A stretch of DNA of 64,000 bases from CALKZN01 sp050633785 (lineage in GTDB: Bacteria > Pseudomonadota > Gammaproteobacteria > Arenicellales > Arenicellaceae), in assembly GCA_050633785.1 (NCBI GenBank), contig JBOEHE010000002.1, positions 1 to 64,000 on the forward strand. Reading direction: 5' to 3'. The notes beneath the pieces were generated by a model. That model saw only the letters and a list, made by a program, of their open reading frames with translations, made no database searches and had not been told where the DNA came from. Made by a program: the position numbers and the translations under genes. This document shows positions 16,827 through 25,639 of the stretch, piece by piece. How positions within the stretch are numbered: the first letter of the stretch is position 1; each line of letters opens with the position of its first letter.

Positions 16827-18170
16827 TTAATAGCCCTGGCCTGGGACCCAATTAGTACCAGCTAAAGGCACACGCGCCATCGCTGCAGATTCAACGGTTA
16901 AAGCAACCAAATCTTCAGGCTCTAAATTGCGTAGATCGTTTTTACCACAAGCACGTGCCAGAGTTTGCGCTTCAAGCGTAAGGACACGTAAATAGTTTGC
17001 GATTCTACGCCCGCCCTCTACTGGGTCTAAACGCTTCATCAAATCAGGATCCTGCGTTGAGATGCCTGCTGGGTCCTTACCCTCTTGATAGTCATCATAA
17101 AAACCAGCAGCAGAGCCAATTTCCTTAAACTCTTTATCGTATTTCGGATGATTGCAACCTAATGCAATCAAGGCCGCTGTACCAATAGCAACCGCATCAG
17201 CACCCAATGCCATACATTTAGCCACATCTGCACCATTGCGAATACCACCAGAAACAATCAACTGCACTTTGCGGTGCATTCCCATTTCCTGCAATGCCTG
17301 GACTGCCTGAGGGATTGCTGCCAAAGTTGGAATTCCAACATGTTCGATGAACACATCTTGAGTTGCTGCGGTTCCTCCCTGCATGCCATCAACAACGACG
17401 ACATCAGCACCTGCTTTAACAGCCAGTTTCACATCATAATAGGTTCGTGTGGCGCCCACTTTCATATAAATAGGTACTTGCCAACCCGTTATTTCGCGCA
17501 ATTCCTGTACTTTAATGGCTAAATCATCTGGACCAGTCCAATCCGGGTGACGGCAGGCAGAACGTTGGTCAACACCCTTTGGCAATGTTCTCATCTGAGC
17601 AACTCGATCCGTAATTTTCTGCCCCAGTAACATACCACCGCCACCGGGCTTCGCACCTTGGCCTAAAACAATTTCAATCGCATCTGCTTTACGAAGATCA
17701 TCTGGATTCATGCCATAACGAGAAGGCAAATATTGATAAACCAACTTGCTCGACTGCCCACGCTCTTCGGGTGTCATACCACCATCACCTGTCGTTGTAG
17801 ATGTTCCCATGGTTGATGCTCCACGGCCAAGTGCTTCTTTGGCATTGGCAGATAAAGCACCAAAACTCATGCCGGCAATGGTAACTGGAATATCAATAGT
17901 GATTGGTTTTTTAGCAAATCGATCACCCAGCACCACAGATGTATTACACGCTTCGCGATAACCTTCCAAGGGATAACGAGACATACTCGCTCCAAGGAAC
18001 AATAAGTCATCAAAATGCGGTAGCGCACGTTTGGCACCAAAACCGCGAATATCATAAATCCCCGTTTCGGATGCACGGCGTATTTCAGCCATTGTTCGAC
18101 GGTCAAAAGTTGCTGATTCGCGTAAACTAGGGTCTAACTCAGTGGGGTCTAACTTAGTATCATCACTCAT
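16827..18170 (-). CDS. mgsC: N-methylglutamate synthase subunit C (FMN-binding glutamate synthase domain)
   Basis: A 447-residue protein matching the FMN-binding synthase domain of glutamate synthase. Typical elements are PVTIAGMSFGALSANAKEAL, GQGAKPGGGGMLLGQKI, VVVDGMQGGTAATQDVFIEH and VSGGIRNGADVAKCMALGAD. With MgsA and MgsB it makes N-methylglutamate from gamma-glutamylmethylamide and 2-oxoglutarate in the methylamine pathway. The split into three genes next to gmaS is diagnostic of Mgs rather than ordinary GltB. It is last of the gmaS-mgsA-mgsB-mgsC operon. The four mgd genes that usually complete the pathway are not in the window. Confidence 0.88.
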   Translation of the reverse strand: MSDDTKLDPTELDPSLRESATFDRRTMAEIRRASETGIYDIRGFGAKRALPHFDDLLFLGASMSRYPLEGYREACNTSVVLGDRFAKKPITIDIPVTIAGMSFGALSANAKEALGRGASTMGTSTTTGDGGMTPEERGQSSKLVYQYLPSRYGMNPDDLRKADAIEIVLGQGAKPGGGGMLLGQKITDRVAQMRTLPKGVDQRSACRHPDWTGPDDLAIKVQELREITGWQVPIYMKVGATRTYYDVKLAVKAGADVVVVDGMQGGTAATQDVFIEHVGIPTLAAIPQAVQALQEMGMHRKVQLIVSGGIRNGADVAKCMALGADAVAIGTAALIALGCNHPKYDKEFKEIGSAAGFYDDYQEGKDPAGISTQDPDLMKRLDPVEGGRRIANYLRVLTLEAQTLARACGKNDLRNLEPEDLVALTVESAAMARVPLAGTNWVPGQGY

Positions 18171-18190
18171 CTTAATTATCCTCTTTAATA

Positions 18191-18874
18191 CTAGTACGCT
18201 GCTGCTTTATCAACGTCAAAATTATACAAATTACGAGCAGAGCCATAGCGCTTGAACGCCTTTGGATCTTCCTCGCTTCCCGCCAGCTTCAACAAGTTAC
18301 TTAATTCATCAAGATGTTCTTGTCGCATTTCTTTCTGAACGCAATCAGCACCTAATGATTTCACTGTGCCTTTAACATAAATATGAACTTCGTATAAGGA
18401 GTCGCCCAAGGCATCGCCTGCATCACCACAGACAACCAAAGAACCCGCCTGCCCCATAAAACAACTCATATGACCGACGTTGCCTTTAACCACAATATCC
18501 GCTCCTTTGAGCGAAATTCCGCAACGTGCACCGGCATTACCATCGATGACCAACAATCCACCATGGGCTGTTGCACCGGCCGATTGAGAAACATCCCCTT
18601 TAATATGCACCTTGCCTGACATCATATTTTCAGCCACGCCTTGACCTGCGCTGCCGTTAACGATGATTTCAGCCTGCTGATTCATACCTGCACAGTAATA
18701 GCCTGTATGACCTTCAACATTAACCACCAGATCCTGGTTTAACCCGCAGGCAACAGTATGTTGCCCTCGAGGATTCAACACCTGCCACTCACGTTCGCTG
18801 CATTCGTCAGCTTGAGCATGCAGCATAGCATTCAGGTCGCGTACGCTTTGATCCGCTAAATCAACTGTTTTCAT
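18191..18874 (-). CDS. mgsB: N-methylglutamate synthase subunit B (GXGXG domain)
   Basis: A 227-residue right-handed beta-helix protein matching the GXGXG domain at the C-terminus of glutamate synthase large subunits. Repeated glycine-rich turns are visible: GHTGYYCAGMNQQAEIIVNG, AGQGVAENMMSGKVHIKG, GNAGARCGISLKGADIVVKG. It is structural and helps connect the amidotransferase and synthase parts of Mgs. A TTG-initiated extension is in frame, but the ATG at 18874 has an AAGGAG 9 bases upstream and is chosen. It sits between mgsA and mgsC in the expected order. Confidence 0.87.
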   Translation of the reverse strand: MKTVDLADQSVRDLNAMLHAQADECSEREWQVLNPRGQHTVACGLNQDLVVNVEGHTGYYCAGMNQQAEIIVNGSAGQGVAENMMSGKVHIKGDVSQSAGATAHGGLLVIDGNAGARCGISLKGADIVVKGNVGHMSCFMGQAGSLVVCGDAGDALGDSLYEVHIYVKGTVKSLGADCVQKEMRQEHLDELSNLLKLAGSEEDPKAFKRYGSARNLYNFDVDKAAAY

Positions 18875-18915
18875 AGAAATAATCTCCTTCAAATAATGAC
18901 TTTAAACTAAGAGTA

Positions 18916-19824
18916 TTAGCCATGATTGTTTCGTTCCCAGACATAAATAGTTTCTGGCTCAGGTTCCCATACACGGGCATTTTCAATTCCAGGCAACGTC
19001 GTCAGCGCCTGATATTCTGAAGCCATTGCGACATAATCATCGGTTTCGGCAAGAACAGCTGGTTTGCAGGCAATTGGATCACGAACAACGGCAAAGCCAT
19101 CTTTGGTACCAATCGCAAAGGTAAAAAAGCCATCCAGGTCCCGCAACGCATTTTCTAATGCAGCATTCAGATTATCACCTTGCTGTAAGCGTTGAGTCAG
19201 ATAACCTGCCGCAACTTCAGAATCGTTTTCAGTTTCAAATTGAATCCCTTCGCGCTCTAAATTAATCCGCAAACGATTGTGATTCGATAATGATCCATTA
19301 TGCACCAGACACAAATCCAAACCTGTTGAAAAAGGATGACTGCCCGCCATTGTTACAGCGGACTCGGTCGCCATACGAGTATGGCCAATAATATGACTGC
19401 CTTGCATCTTATTTAACTTAAAGGCTTTCGCAATATCTTCTGGCAAACCGACTTCTTTTAAAATTTCAATCGATTTACCCGAACTGAGAATCAACACCTC
19501 AGGGGCATGGGCCGCAAAAAAGGCGTTGGCTGTTGATGCTTCGGTTTGCAGCTTAAAAACAGCCACTTTATTGTTTTGAAACCAATCAACAGCGACATCC
19601 AACTGTTGTTTAATCCTCTGCGCAAGCTCAGCCCAAGCATAATTTTCATCTGAATGACGCAAGGTTAATTTAATCCAACCGTCAGGCACTTCATCACCAT
19701 AAATGGCAAAACCGGCGCTATCTGGCCCACGTTCTGTCATTGCTACCAGCATGGGTTCAAACAATTCACCCAGTCTGCTTTGTAATGAATCATTTTTGGC
19801 ATATAAACCAACGATTCCACACAT
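18916..19824 (-). CDS. mgsA: N-methylglutamate synthase subunit A (class II glutamine amidotransferase)
   Basis: A 302-residue N-terminal-nucleophile amidotransferase. It begins MCGIVGLYA, where Cys2 becomes the catalytic residue after loss of Met. Other family features are ERGPDSAGFAIYGD, GHTRMATES and LVHNGSLSNHNRLR. In Mgs this subunit releases methylamine from gamma-glutamylmethylamide for transfer to 2-oxoglutarate. It follows gmaS and precedes mgsB on the same strand with short gaps. A stand-alone amidotransferase of this type beside GXGXG and FMN subunits supports the Mgs assignment. Confidence 0.87.
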   Translation of the reverse strand: MCGIVGLYAKNDSLQSRLGELFEPMLVAMTERGPDSAGFAIYGDEVPDGWIKLTLRHSDENYAWAELAQRIKQQLDVAVDWFQNNKVAVFKLQTEASTANAFFAAHAPEVLILSSGKSIEILKEVGLPEDIAKAFKLNKMQGSHIIGHTRMATESAVTMAGSHPFSTGLDLCLVHNGSLSNHNRLRINLEREGIQFETENDSEVAAGYLTQRLQQGDNLNAALENALRDLDGFFTFAIGTKDGFAVVRDPIACKPAVLAETDDYVAMASEYQALTTLPGIENARVWEPEPETIYVWERNNHG

Positions 19825-19879
19825 AATAAAATCCTCTTATATCTAAAAATTCAAGGTTGTTTATAAATTCACCGCTGCG

Positions 19880-21211
19880 TTAAAAGAACTCGCCATAACG
19901 CTCGATTTCCCAGTCAGAAACATGACGGCTATATTCAATCCACTCATCACGTTTGAGTTTGATAAACTCTTCCATTACTTGTGTACCAATACGGTCTGTT
20001 AAAATGGTATCAGCTTCTAATTCATTGACAGCTTCATTCAAATTTTGCGGCAATATACCAATGCCCTTTTCAACACATTCTTGCTGAGTCAAATTGTATA
20101 TATTGATATTTTGTGGTTCGCCTGGATCAAGTTCGCGCTCTATACCATCAAGTCCTGCAGCTATCAATGCAGCATGCATTAAATAAGGATTACACCCAGC
20201 ATCAGGCAAACGAAATTCCAAACGTCCATAAGGCACACGAACCATCGCCGAACGATTGTTATCGCCGTAACAGATAAAAGCGGGAGCCCAGCTTGCACCG
20301 GAAACAGAGCCACCTACGACCAAACGTTTATAGGAGTTAACGGTTGGGGCGGCAATAGCACATAAGGCTTTGGCATGATGCAGCAGGCCGGCTGTGAAAT
20401 GGTAGGCCATTTTGGATAAACCCATGCCATTCTTATCACTGTCATCGTTGAACAGATTTTTGCCTTGTTCATCGGTAATGGACAAATGGAAGTGCATGCC
20501 ATTACCTGGACGATGCGAAGCAGGTTTCGGCATAAACGAACAAATCATGTCCATATCATTGGCTATTTCGCCCGCCGCCATACGCACAAACGTAAATCGG
20601 TCAGCAGATGTCAGTGCATCGCTATAAGTATAATTCACTTCAAATTGACCATTGGCGTCTTCATGATCTATTTGATATACATCAAAATCTACCGCTTGCA
20701 GTGACTCGATAAATTTTTCCAGAAATGCTCTTGAACGTGACAGCCCCTTATAGTCATAGCAAGGTTTATCCAAAGTATCGCTTTTATCAACCGGAATTAA
20801 CTGACCATCTTCACCACGTTCCAACAAGGAAAACTCGGGTTCCAATCCTGTATTCAAGGTCCAGCCTTTTTCTTCCAGCAAGGCCAATTGGCGTTTCAAT
20901 ACAACGCGGCTGTCATAGGGGTACGGCTCATCATTAACATGCCCATCACAAACGATGCGAGCATAGCCTGGTTGCCAGGGAACAATCGATAAAGTGTCAA
21001 GGTCACCACGTGCCATGAAATCAGGTCCATGCGGTTCCATTCCTAAACCCCAGACGGCAAACCCAGCGAAACCAGCACCACTTTCAACAACACTCATAAG
21101 GTGTGATGCAGGTACAGATTTAGTCTTTGCGACACCATGGATATCAACAAACTGCGCCAATATATATTTGATATTATTTTCACTGATAAATTTTTCTACA
21201 TCAATAGTCAT
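19880..21211 (-). CDS. gmaS: Gamma-glutamylmethylamide synthetase (glutamine synthetase-like)
   Basis: A 443-residue enzyme of the glutamine synthetase superfamily. It joins methylamine to glutamate with ATP to give gamma-glutamylmethylamide. Glutamine-synthetase motifs are present: EPEFSLLERG, QFEVNYTYSDAL, PGNGMHFHLSI, NSYKRLVVGG and a metal/ATP-site RLEFRLPDAGCNPY. The adjacent mgsABC genes separate it from GlnA. A GTG lies three codons upstream in frame, but the ATG at 21211 is 8 bases from a GAGGAG and is preferred. It is the first gene of the operon; methylamine from Dmm, and possibly from the flavin-monooxygenase locus, would be its substrate. Confidence 0.9.
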   Translation of the reverse strand: MTIDVEKFISENNIKYILAQFVDIHGVAKTKSVPASHLMSVVESGAGFAGFAVWGLGMEPHGPDFMARGDLDTLSIVPWQPGYARIVCDGHVNDEPYPYDSRVVLKRQLALLEEKGWTLNTGLEPEFSLLERGEDGQLIPVDKSDTLDKPCYDYKGLSRSRAFLEKFIESLQAVDFDVYQIDHEDANGQFEVNYTYSDALTSADRFTFVRMAAGEIANDMDMICSFMPKPASHRPGNGMHFHLSITDEQGKNLFNDDSDKNGMGLSKMAYHFTAGLLHHAKALCAIAAPTVNSYKRLVVGGSVSGASWAPAFICYGDNNRSAMVRVPYGRLEFRLPDAGCNPYLMHAALIAAGLDGIERELDPGEPQNINIYNLTQQECVEKGIGILPQNLNEAVNELEADTILTDRIGTQVMEEFIKLKRDEWIEYSRHVSDWEIERYGEFF

Positions 21212-21522
21212 GTCAATCACTCCTCGAACGCTGTTAAATTCTGATGAAAGATATACTACTCCAATTTTCCTTATAGGAAAATAATTTTCTTCACAAGAAT
21301 TTAAAATAATTCAAATTTAGCTGAATTAAACACAGTTTTGGGCAAGGAGAGATACAGCAAGGAACAATAAATCCACGCATTGATGAAGAAGATAAGAAAG
21401 GTCATTGAATGACGTTGTGAGTAAATTGTTAACAACAAACGATACCTAACGACCATTATTCACCCTGGCAATCCCATTGCCATACTCCTCCTATTGCCAT
21501 ACTCCGATTGGGTATGGCTATT
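21212..21522 (-). promoter_or_regulatory. gmaS upstream region with hairpin
   Basis: No gene is seen. The part near 21212-21300 is AT-rich and should hold the gmaS promoter. A TTGTTAACAA palindrome lies at about 21427-21436. At 21496-21518 the arms GCCATAC and GTATGGC flank 9 bases, just after the glycerate kinase stop on the minus strand; the same GCCATACTCC word is repeated at about 21478-21487. There is no T-run, so termination is only possible. Confidence 0.4.
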
Positions 21523-22437
21523 TTACTTCGAGATCAGTTCACTGACTGAATGGTCCTCGCGCAGTTGGATCAACCAATTCGCTCTATCAGGCAGGGTAGC
21601 CAAGCCATGTCTGGTGAGCCGTTCATAATGAGAGATAAAGCGGCGCAGTTGTTTCGTATTCATGGTTAATGCCCGGCTCTGTCCCTGTTGCAGACTTGCG
21701 ATCAGTTTTTCTTCCTGAAGTGAGCGCCATTGATACACACAATCAAAGCTTGGCGCTTGCAGAGCGACCAGAAAATCCAGTTGTGCGAATAGATCAGCAT
21801 AGTCACATTTCAGTTGATCGTTGACGTATTTGCGCCAGATGCCATCAGGATCTTCGTCAGATTCCAGAGCATTAACCGGTGTGGTCAGCTCTTGTTGTTG
21901 CTGAGGAGACATTCCGACACACCAACCTTCGAGAATCAGTATATCGACTGGAGCATCAACACTCAGCCAGTTTTCATGGCTACACCGATCATCGATGGCT
22001 TTATCGAATAGCGGAATAGAGTAAGTCTCACCAGGAACCTGCTTCTGAATAGAATCAATTACCGATTGCAGTAACTCGATATCGTGCGTGCCTGGCACAC
22101 CACGGGTCGCAAATAATGGGTGAACTTCGACGCCAAGCTGAGAGCGTTGAGCCCGGGTCAAATAGAAATCATCTAGAGATGTCACTACAGTTTTCAGATT
22201 AAACTGATTTTCTAACAGCAGTTTGAGAAAAGCAGCGCAGGTGCTCTTACCCGTGCCTTGAGCACCCTGCACACCAACAATCGTCGGTTTACCAGTTTCT
22301 CGCGAACCGACAAGCGACTCGCATAAGGGTAAATAAAACTGCAGGACGGTCTCGTTAAATTCCACAGGCAGTTTCTTCTGCGTGATCAATTGATCGATTG
22401 CTTTCTCTAATTGTACTGAGTGTGATGAAGGTGTCAT
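21523..22437 (-). CDS. D-glycerate kinase, 3-kinase (GLYK) type
   Basis: A 304-residue P-loop kinase with Walker A GAQGTGKS (about 58-65), the segment VVTSLDDFYLTRAQR typical of the glycerate 3-kinase/uridine-kinase-like family, VDILILEGWCVG and the C-terminal HYERLTRHGL. It would phosphorylate D-glycerate produced by the neighbouring hydroxypyruvate reductase. The classical serine cycle of methylotrophs uses an unrelated glycerate 2-kinase (GckA) that gives 2-phosphoglycerate. The type seen here usually gives 3-phosphoglycerate, which would need phosphoglycerate mutase. It is downstream of hprA on the same strand with a 71-base gap. Confidence 0.75.
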   Translation of the reverse strand: MTPSSHSVQLEKAIDQLITQKKLPVEFNETVLQFYLPLCESLVGSRETGKPTIVGVQGAQGTGKSTCAAFLKLLLENQFNLKTVVTSLDDFYLTRAQRSQLGVEVHPLFATRGVPGTHDIELLQSVIDSIQKQVPGETYSIPLFDKAIDDRCSHENWLSVDAPVDILILEGWCVGMSPQQQQELTTPVNALESDEDPDGIWRKYVNDQLKCDYADLFAQLDFLVALQAPSFDCVYQWRSLQEEKLIASLQQGQSRALTMNTKQLRRFISHYERLTRHGLATLPDRANWLIQLREDHSVSELISK

Positions 22438-22508
22438 TATTGCACTAAGCCATTAAAACGAATGTTGAATTACAGGAATATCTGCTTTTCAGAACTTATA
22501 TGCAACCA

Positions 22509-23483
22509 CTATACAACTTGATCACCTGGTTTTTGACCGGAGAAAAACTGATCAAGGTTCTGAATTGCTCGAAATCCCATAGCTTCTCGCGTAGCTGCAG
22601 TGGCACTTCCCAGATGGGGTAACAGCACTGCATTCTGCAATGATAAATACCTTGAATTGATCGACGGTTCATTGCTGTAAACATCCAAACCAGCGCCGGC
22701 AATTGTGTTCTGCTCTAAAGCATCAAGCAATGCTTGCTCATCAATCACTTCACCTCGGGCAGTATTAATAAGATACGCACCCGGCTTCATGCTGTTGATC
22801 AACTGTTGATTAACCAGATGTGTATTTTCCACACCACCAGGGCAATGCAATGAGACAAAATCTGAGTTGAAAAATACATCCTCCAGAGTTTCCACCTGAA
22901 CAGCATTGTATTGCGCTAAGACTGATGGGTCGACAGGTGAGCGGTTGAAAACCAGTATCTCCATGCCAAAGCCAATAGCTCGTTTAGCCGTTTCCCGACC
23001 AATGCGACCAAAGCCAACGATACCTAAAGTTGCTCCCGACACTTTTGATCCAATCAAATGTGTCGGTCGCCACCCACTCCACTGACCACTGCGCAATTCT
23101 CGCTCACCTTCACCGGCTCTGCGAGCCACCATCAGCATCAATGTAATCGCAATGTCCGCAGTACATTCACTGAGTACATCAGGTGTATTAGTCACTGCAA
23201 TACCATGCTTTGATGCAGCATTTATATCAATATGGCTATAGCCCACACCATAATTAGCGATGACTTTAGTACGAATATCGCTGTTGTTAGCCAGTTCAAA
23301 TACGTTGGCTCCGACATTGTCTGTGACGGTAGTTAGCAGCGCATCAGCAGAGCATAATGCACTCTGCATTTCGGCAATGCTGAACGCGGTGTCAGTTTGA
23401 TTAAATTCGACATCGTAGTTTTGTGCCAGTTTAGCTTCTACCGCAGCTGGCCACCGACGGGTGACAATGACTTTTGGCTTCAT
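22509..23483 (-). CDS. hprA: Hydroxypyruvate/glyoxylate reductase (D-2-hydroxyacid dehydrogenase)
   Basis: A 324-residue NAD(P)H-dependent D-2-hydroxyacid dehydrogenase. The Rossmann motif GIVGFGRIGRETA, catalytic arginine region NTARGEVIDEQALLD, glutamate in DVYSNEPS and catalytic histidine in LLPHLGSATAATREAM are all present. In the serine cycle it reduces hydroxypyruvate to D-glycerate. The context, with serine-glyoxylate aminotransferase and malate thiokinase upstream and glycerate kinase downstream, supports this substrate over other 2-oxo acids. Glyoxylate reduction as a side activity is common in the family. Confidence 0.85.
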   Translation of the reverse strand: MKPKVIVTRRWPAAVEAKLAQNYDVEFNQTDTAFSIAEMQSALCSADALLTTVTDNVGANVFELANNSDIRTKVIANYGVGYSHIDINAASKHGIAVTNTPDVLSECTADIAITLMLMVARRAGEGERELRSGQWSGWRPTHLIGSKVSGATLGIVGFGRIGRETAKRAIGFGMEILVFNRSPVDPSVLAQYNAVQVETLEDVFFNSDFVSLHCPGGVENTHLVNQQLINSMKPGAYLINTARGEVIDEQALLDALEQNTIAGAGLDVYSNEPSINSRYLSLQNAVLLPHLGSATAATREAMGFRAIQNLDQFFSGQKPGDQVV

Positions 23484-23533
23484 ATTACAGTTACTCCACG
23501 TGTTAGGGTCATACAGTTCTTTTCTCAGTCAGT

Positions 23534-24427
23534 TTATGCACTAGATGATGCAAAAACGGATGCTACTGTATTACCAATTTCAGATGGGTTAGGCGCAATA
23601 ACTGCCCCAACTTCTCTGAGTATTTCAACTTTCTCATTTGCGCTTTCACCAAAGGCAGAAATGATAGCACCAGCATGGCCCATTGTTCGACCTTTGGGTG
23701 CTGTGAGTCCAGCAACATAAGCCACCACAGGTTTGCTCATGTGGTCTCGGATATACTCCGCAGCTTCAGCTTCCTGCGGCCCACCAATTTCACCGACCAA
23801 TACGACTATATCAGTATCATCATCAGCATCAAACAACTTAATAATATCTAGAAATGAGCTGCCGTTAATGGGGTCTCCACCAATTCCGACACTGGTAGAA
23901 ATGCCAATACCAAGGTCATTCATCTGGGCTGCTGCTTCATATCCAAGTGTTCCTGAACGGGCAACAACACCCACATTGCCTGGCTTATAGATATTTCCCG
24001 GCATAATGCCCAACAAGGCTTTGCCTGGACTGATAATACCCGCGCAGTTTGGACCAAGCAGTGTCATACGGTTCGCTTCGCGGTAGCGGCGCATATAACG
24101 TTTTACCCGAATCATATCCTGAGCCGGGATACCATCAGTGATGGCCACACACAGGCGAATGCCTCCATCAGCAGCCTCCATAATGGAGTCCGCAGCAAAA
24201 GGTGGAGGAACCATAACCACACAGGCGGTTGCACCCGTTTCAGCAACGGCTTCCTTTACCGTATTAAATACCGGCACTCCTTCAACGCTCGCGCCACCTT
24301 TGCCGGGCGTAACACCACCCACAATGTTTGTTCCATACTCGATCATTTCTTTGCAATGAAATGCGCCAATCTTGCCGGTAATACCCAGCACTAATACCGG
24401 TGTTTCACGATCTACTAAAATACTCAT
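23534..24427 (-). CDS. mtkB: Malate-CoA ligase alpha subunit (malate thiokinase)
   Basis: A 297-residue subunit of the succinyl-CoA synthetase fold. The CoA-binding Rossmann part begins VLVLGITGKIGAFHCKEM, and the phosphohistidine lies in RTMGHAGAI (about H251). Its start overlaps the beta-subunit stop by 4 bases. It sits between serine-glyoxylate aminotransferase and hydroxypyruvate reductase, with a malyl-CoA lyase nearby, which marks it as malate thiokinase (malate + CoA + ATP to malyl-CoA) rather than the TCA-cycle succinyl-CoA synthetase. Confidence 0.87.
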   Translation of the reverse strand: MSILVDRETPVLVLGITGKIGAFHCKEMIEYGTNIVGGVTPGKGGASVEGVPVFNTVKEAVAETGATACVVMVPPPFAADSIMEAADGGIRLCVAITDGIPAQDMIRVKRYMRRYREANRMTLLGPNCAGIISPGKALLGIMPGNIYKPGNVGVVARSGTLGYEAAAQMNDLGIGISTSVGIGGDPINGSSFLDIIKLFDADDDTDIVVLVGEIGGPQEAEAAEYIRDHMSKPVVAYVAGLTAPKGRTMGHAGAIISAFGESANEKVEILREVGAVIAPNPSEIGNTVASVFASSSA

Positions 24428-25614
24428 GACGCTACAACCTCCAAATTGCCCTTGTTATCAACGGCCTTCACCGCTCTTTCAGCCGCTTCAGCCAGTGTAT
24501 TTGCACGAATGATTGGCAAACCACTCTTAGCTAAAATCTTTCGGCCTTTCTCAACATTGGTTCCTGCCAACCGAACCACAATTGGTACATCGATAGGGTT
24601 CTTTGTGATAGCTTGCACAATGCCCTCAGCAACCCAGTCGCATCGATTTATACCGGCAAATATATTGACTAAAACCGTAGATACATTAGTGTCAGACAAA
24701 ACCAGTCTGAGTGCTTTGGCAACACGTTCCGGGCTTGCACCACCACCAATATCAAGAAAGTTTGCGGGCTCTCCGCCAGCCTGCATAACCATGTCCATAG
24801 TAGCCATAGCCAATCCAGCTCCATTAACGATACAACCGATATTGCCGTCTAGACCGACATAACTGAGTCCACGATCCATAGCGCGAGTCTCACGTTTGTC
24901 TTCCTGAGACTTATCTCTGAGCTCAGCGACCTCTGGGTGCCGGAATAGACCATTATCATCAAAGGTCATCTTGGCATCTAATGCATAAATCAAGTCTTCA
25001 GAAGTAATGACCAATGGATTGATTTCAACCATAGTTGCGTCCAGTTCTTCGAATGCTCGATAGCAGCCCATAATAGTTTCAACGGCTTGATTCATTAATG
25101 CAGAATCAATACCCAGTTTGAAAGCAATTTCACGAGCCTGAAAAGCCTGCATACCAACAGCAGGTTCCACCACACAACGTACAATGCTGTCCGGTTCCTT
25201 GACGGATATTTCCTCAATTTCCATACCGCCAGAACCTGATGCCACAACCATGACCCGTTCAGATTTTCTATCAAGAACAAAACCAAGATAAAGCTCTCGC
25301 TCAATCGGCACTGCACCCTCTACATACACTCGATAGACAATTTTCCCATCGGCGCCGGTTTGATCCGTGATCAGTTTCTTACCGAATAACTTGTCAGCAG
25401 CATCATAGACTTCGTTTTCGTCTTTGCACAGGGTGACACCGCCAGCCTTGCCTCGCCCGCCACTATGAATCTGAGCTTTTATCGCCCATTGACTGCCGCC
25501 GATTTCTCGTGCTCGATAAGCAGCCTGCTCTGGACTATATGACACAGCCCCCCTTGGTACACGAACTCCAAATCCTGCGAGAAGTTCTTTAGCTTGATAT
25601 TCATGAATATCCAT
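24424..25614 (-). CDS. mtkA: Malate-CoA ligase beta subunit (malate thiokinase)
   Basis: A 396-residue ATP-grasp subunit. It begins MDIHEYQAKELLAGFGV, a hallmark of the SucC/MtkA family, followed by IKAQIHSGGRGKAGGV. The C-terminal ligase part contains GCIVNGAGLAMATMD and ANFLDIGGGASPERV. With MtkB it forms malyl-CoA, which malyl-CoA lyase cleaves to glyoxylate and acetyl-CoA, regenerating the glycine precursor of the serine cycle. It follows the aminotransferase gene by 25 bases in the same operon. Confidence 0.87.
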   Translation of the reverse strand: MDIHEYQAKELLAGFGVRVPRGAVSYSPEQAAYRAREIGGSQWAIKAQIHSGGRGKAGGVTLCKDENEVYDAADKLFGKKLITDQTGADGKIVYRVYVEGAVPIERELYLGFVLDRKSERVMVVASGSGGMEIEEISVKEPDSIVRCVVEPAVGMQAFQAREIAFKLGIDSALMNQAVETIMGCYRAFEELDATMVEINPLVITSEDLIYALDAKMTFDDNGLFRHPEVAELRDKSQEDKRETRAMDRGLSYVGLDGNIGCIVNGAGLAMATMDMVMQAGGEPANFLDIGGGASPERVAKALRLVLSDTNVSTVLVNIFAGINRCDWVAEGIVQAITKNPIDVPIVVRLAGTNVEKGRKILAKSGLPIIRANTLAEAAERAVKAVDNKGNLEVVAS

Positions 25615-25639
25615 TGTTCTTCACCTCGGTTTTTTCAGA

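Noticed and set aside
23534..25614. Succinyl-CoA synthetase (sucCD)
   Set aside because: The fold is the same, but the pair lies in an operon with serine-glyoxylate aminotransferase and hydroxypyruvate reductase, and a malyl-CoA lyase is close by; malate thiokinase fits better.
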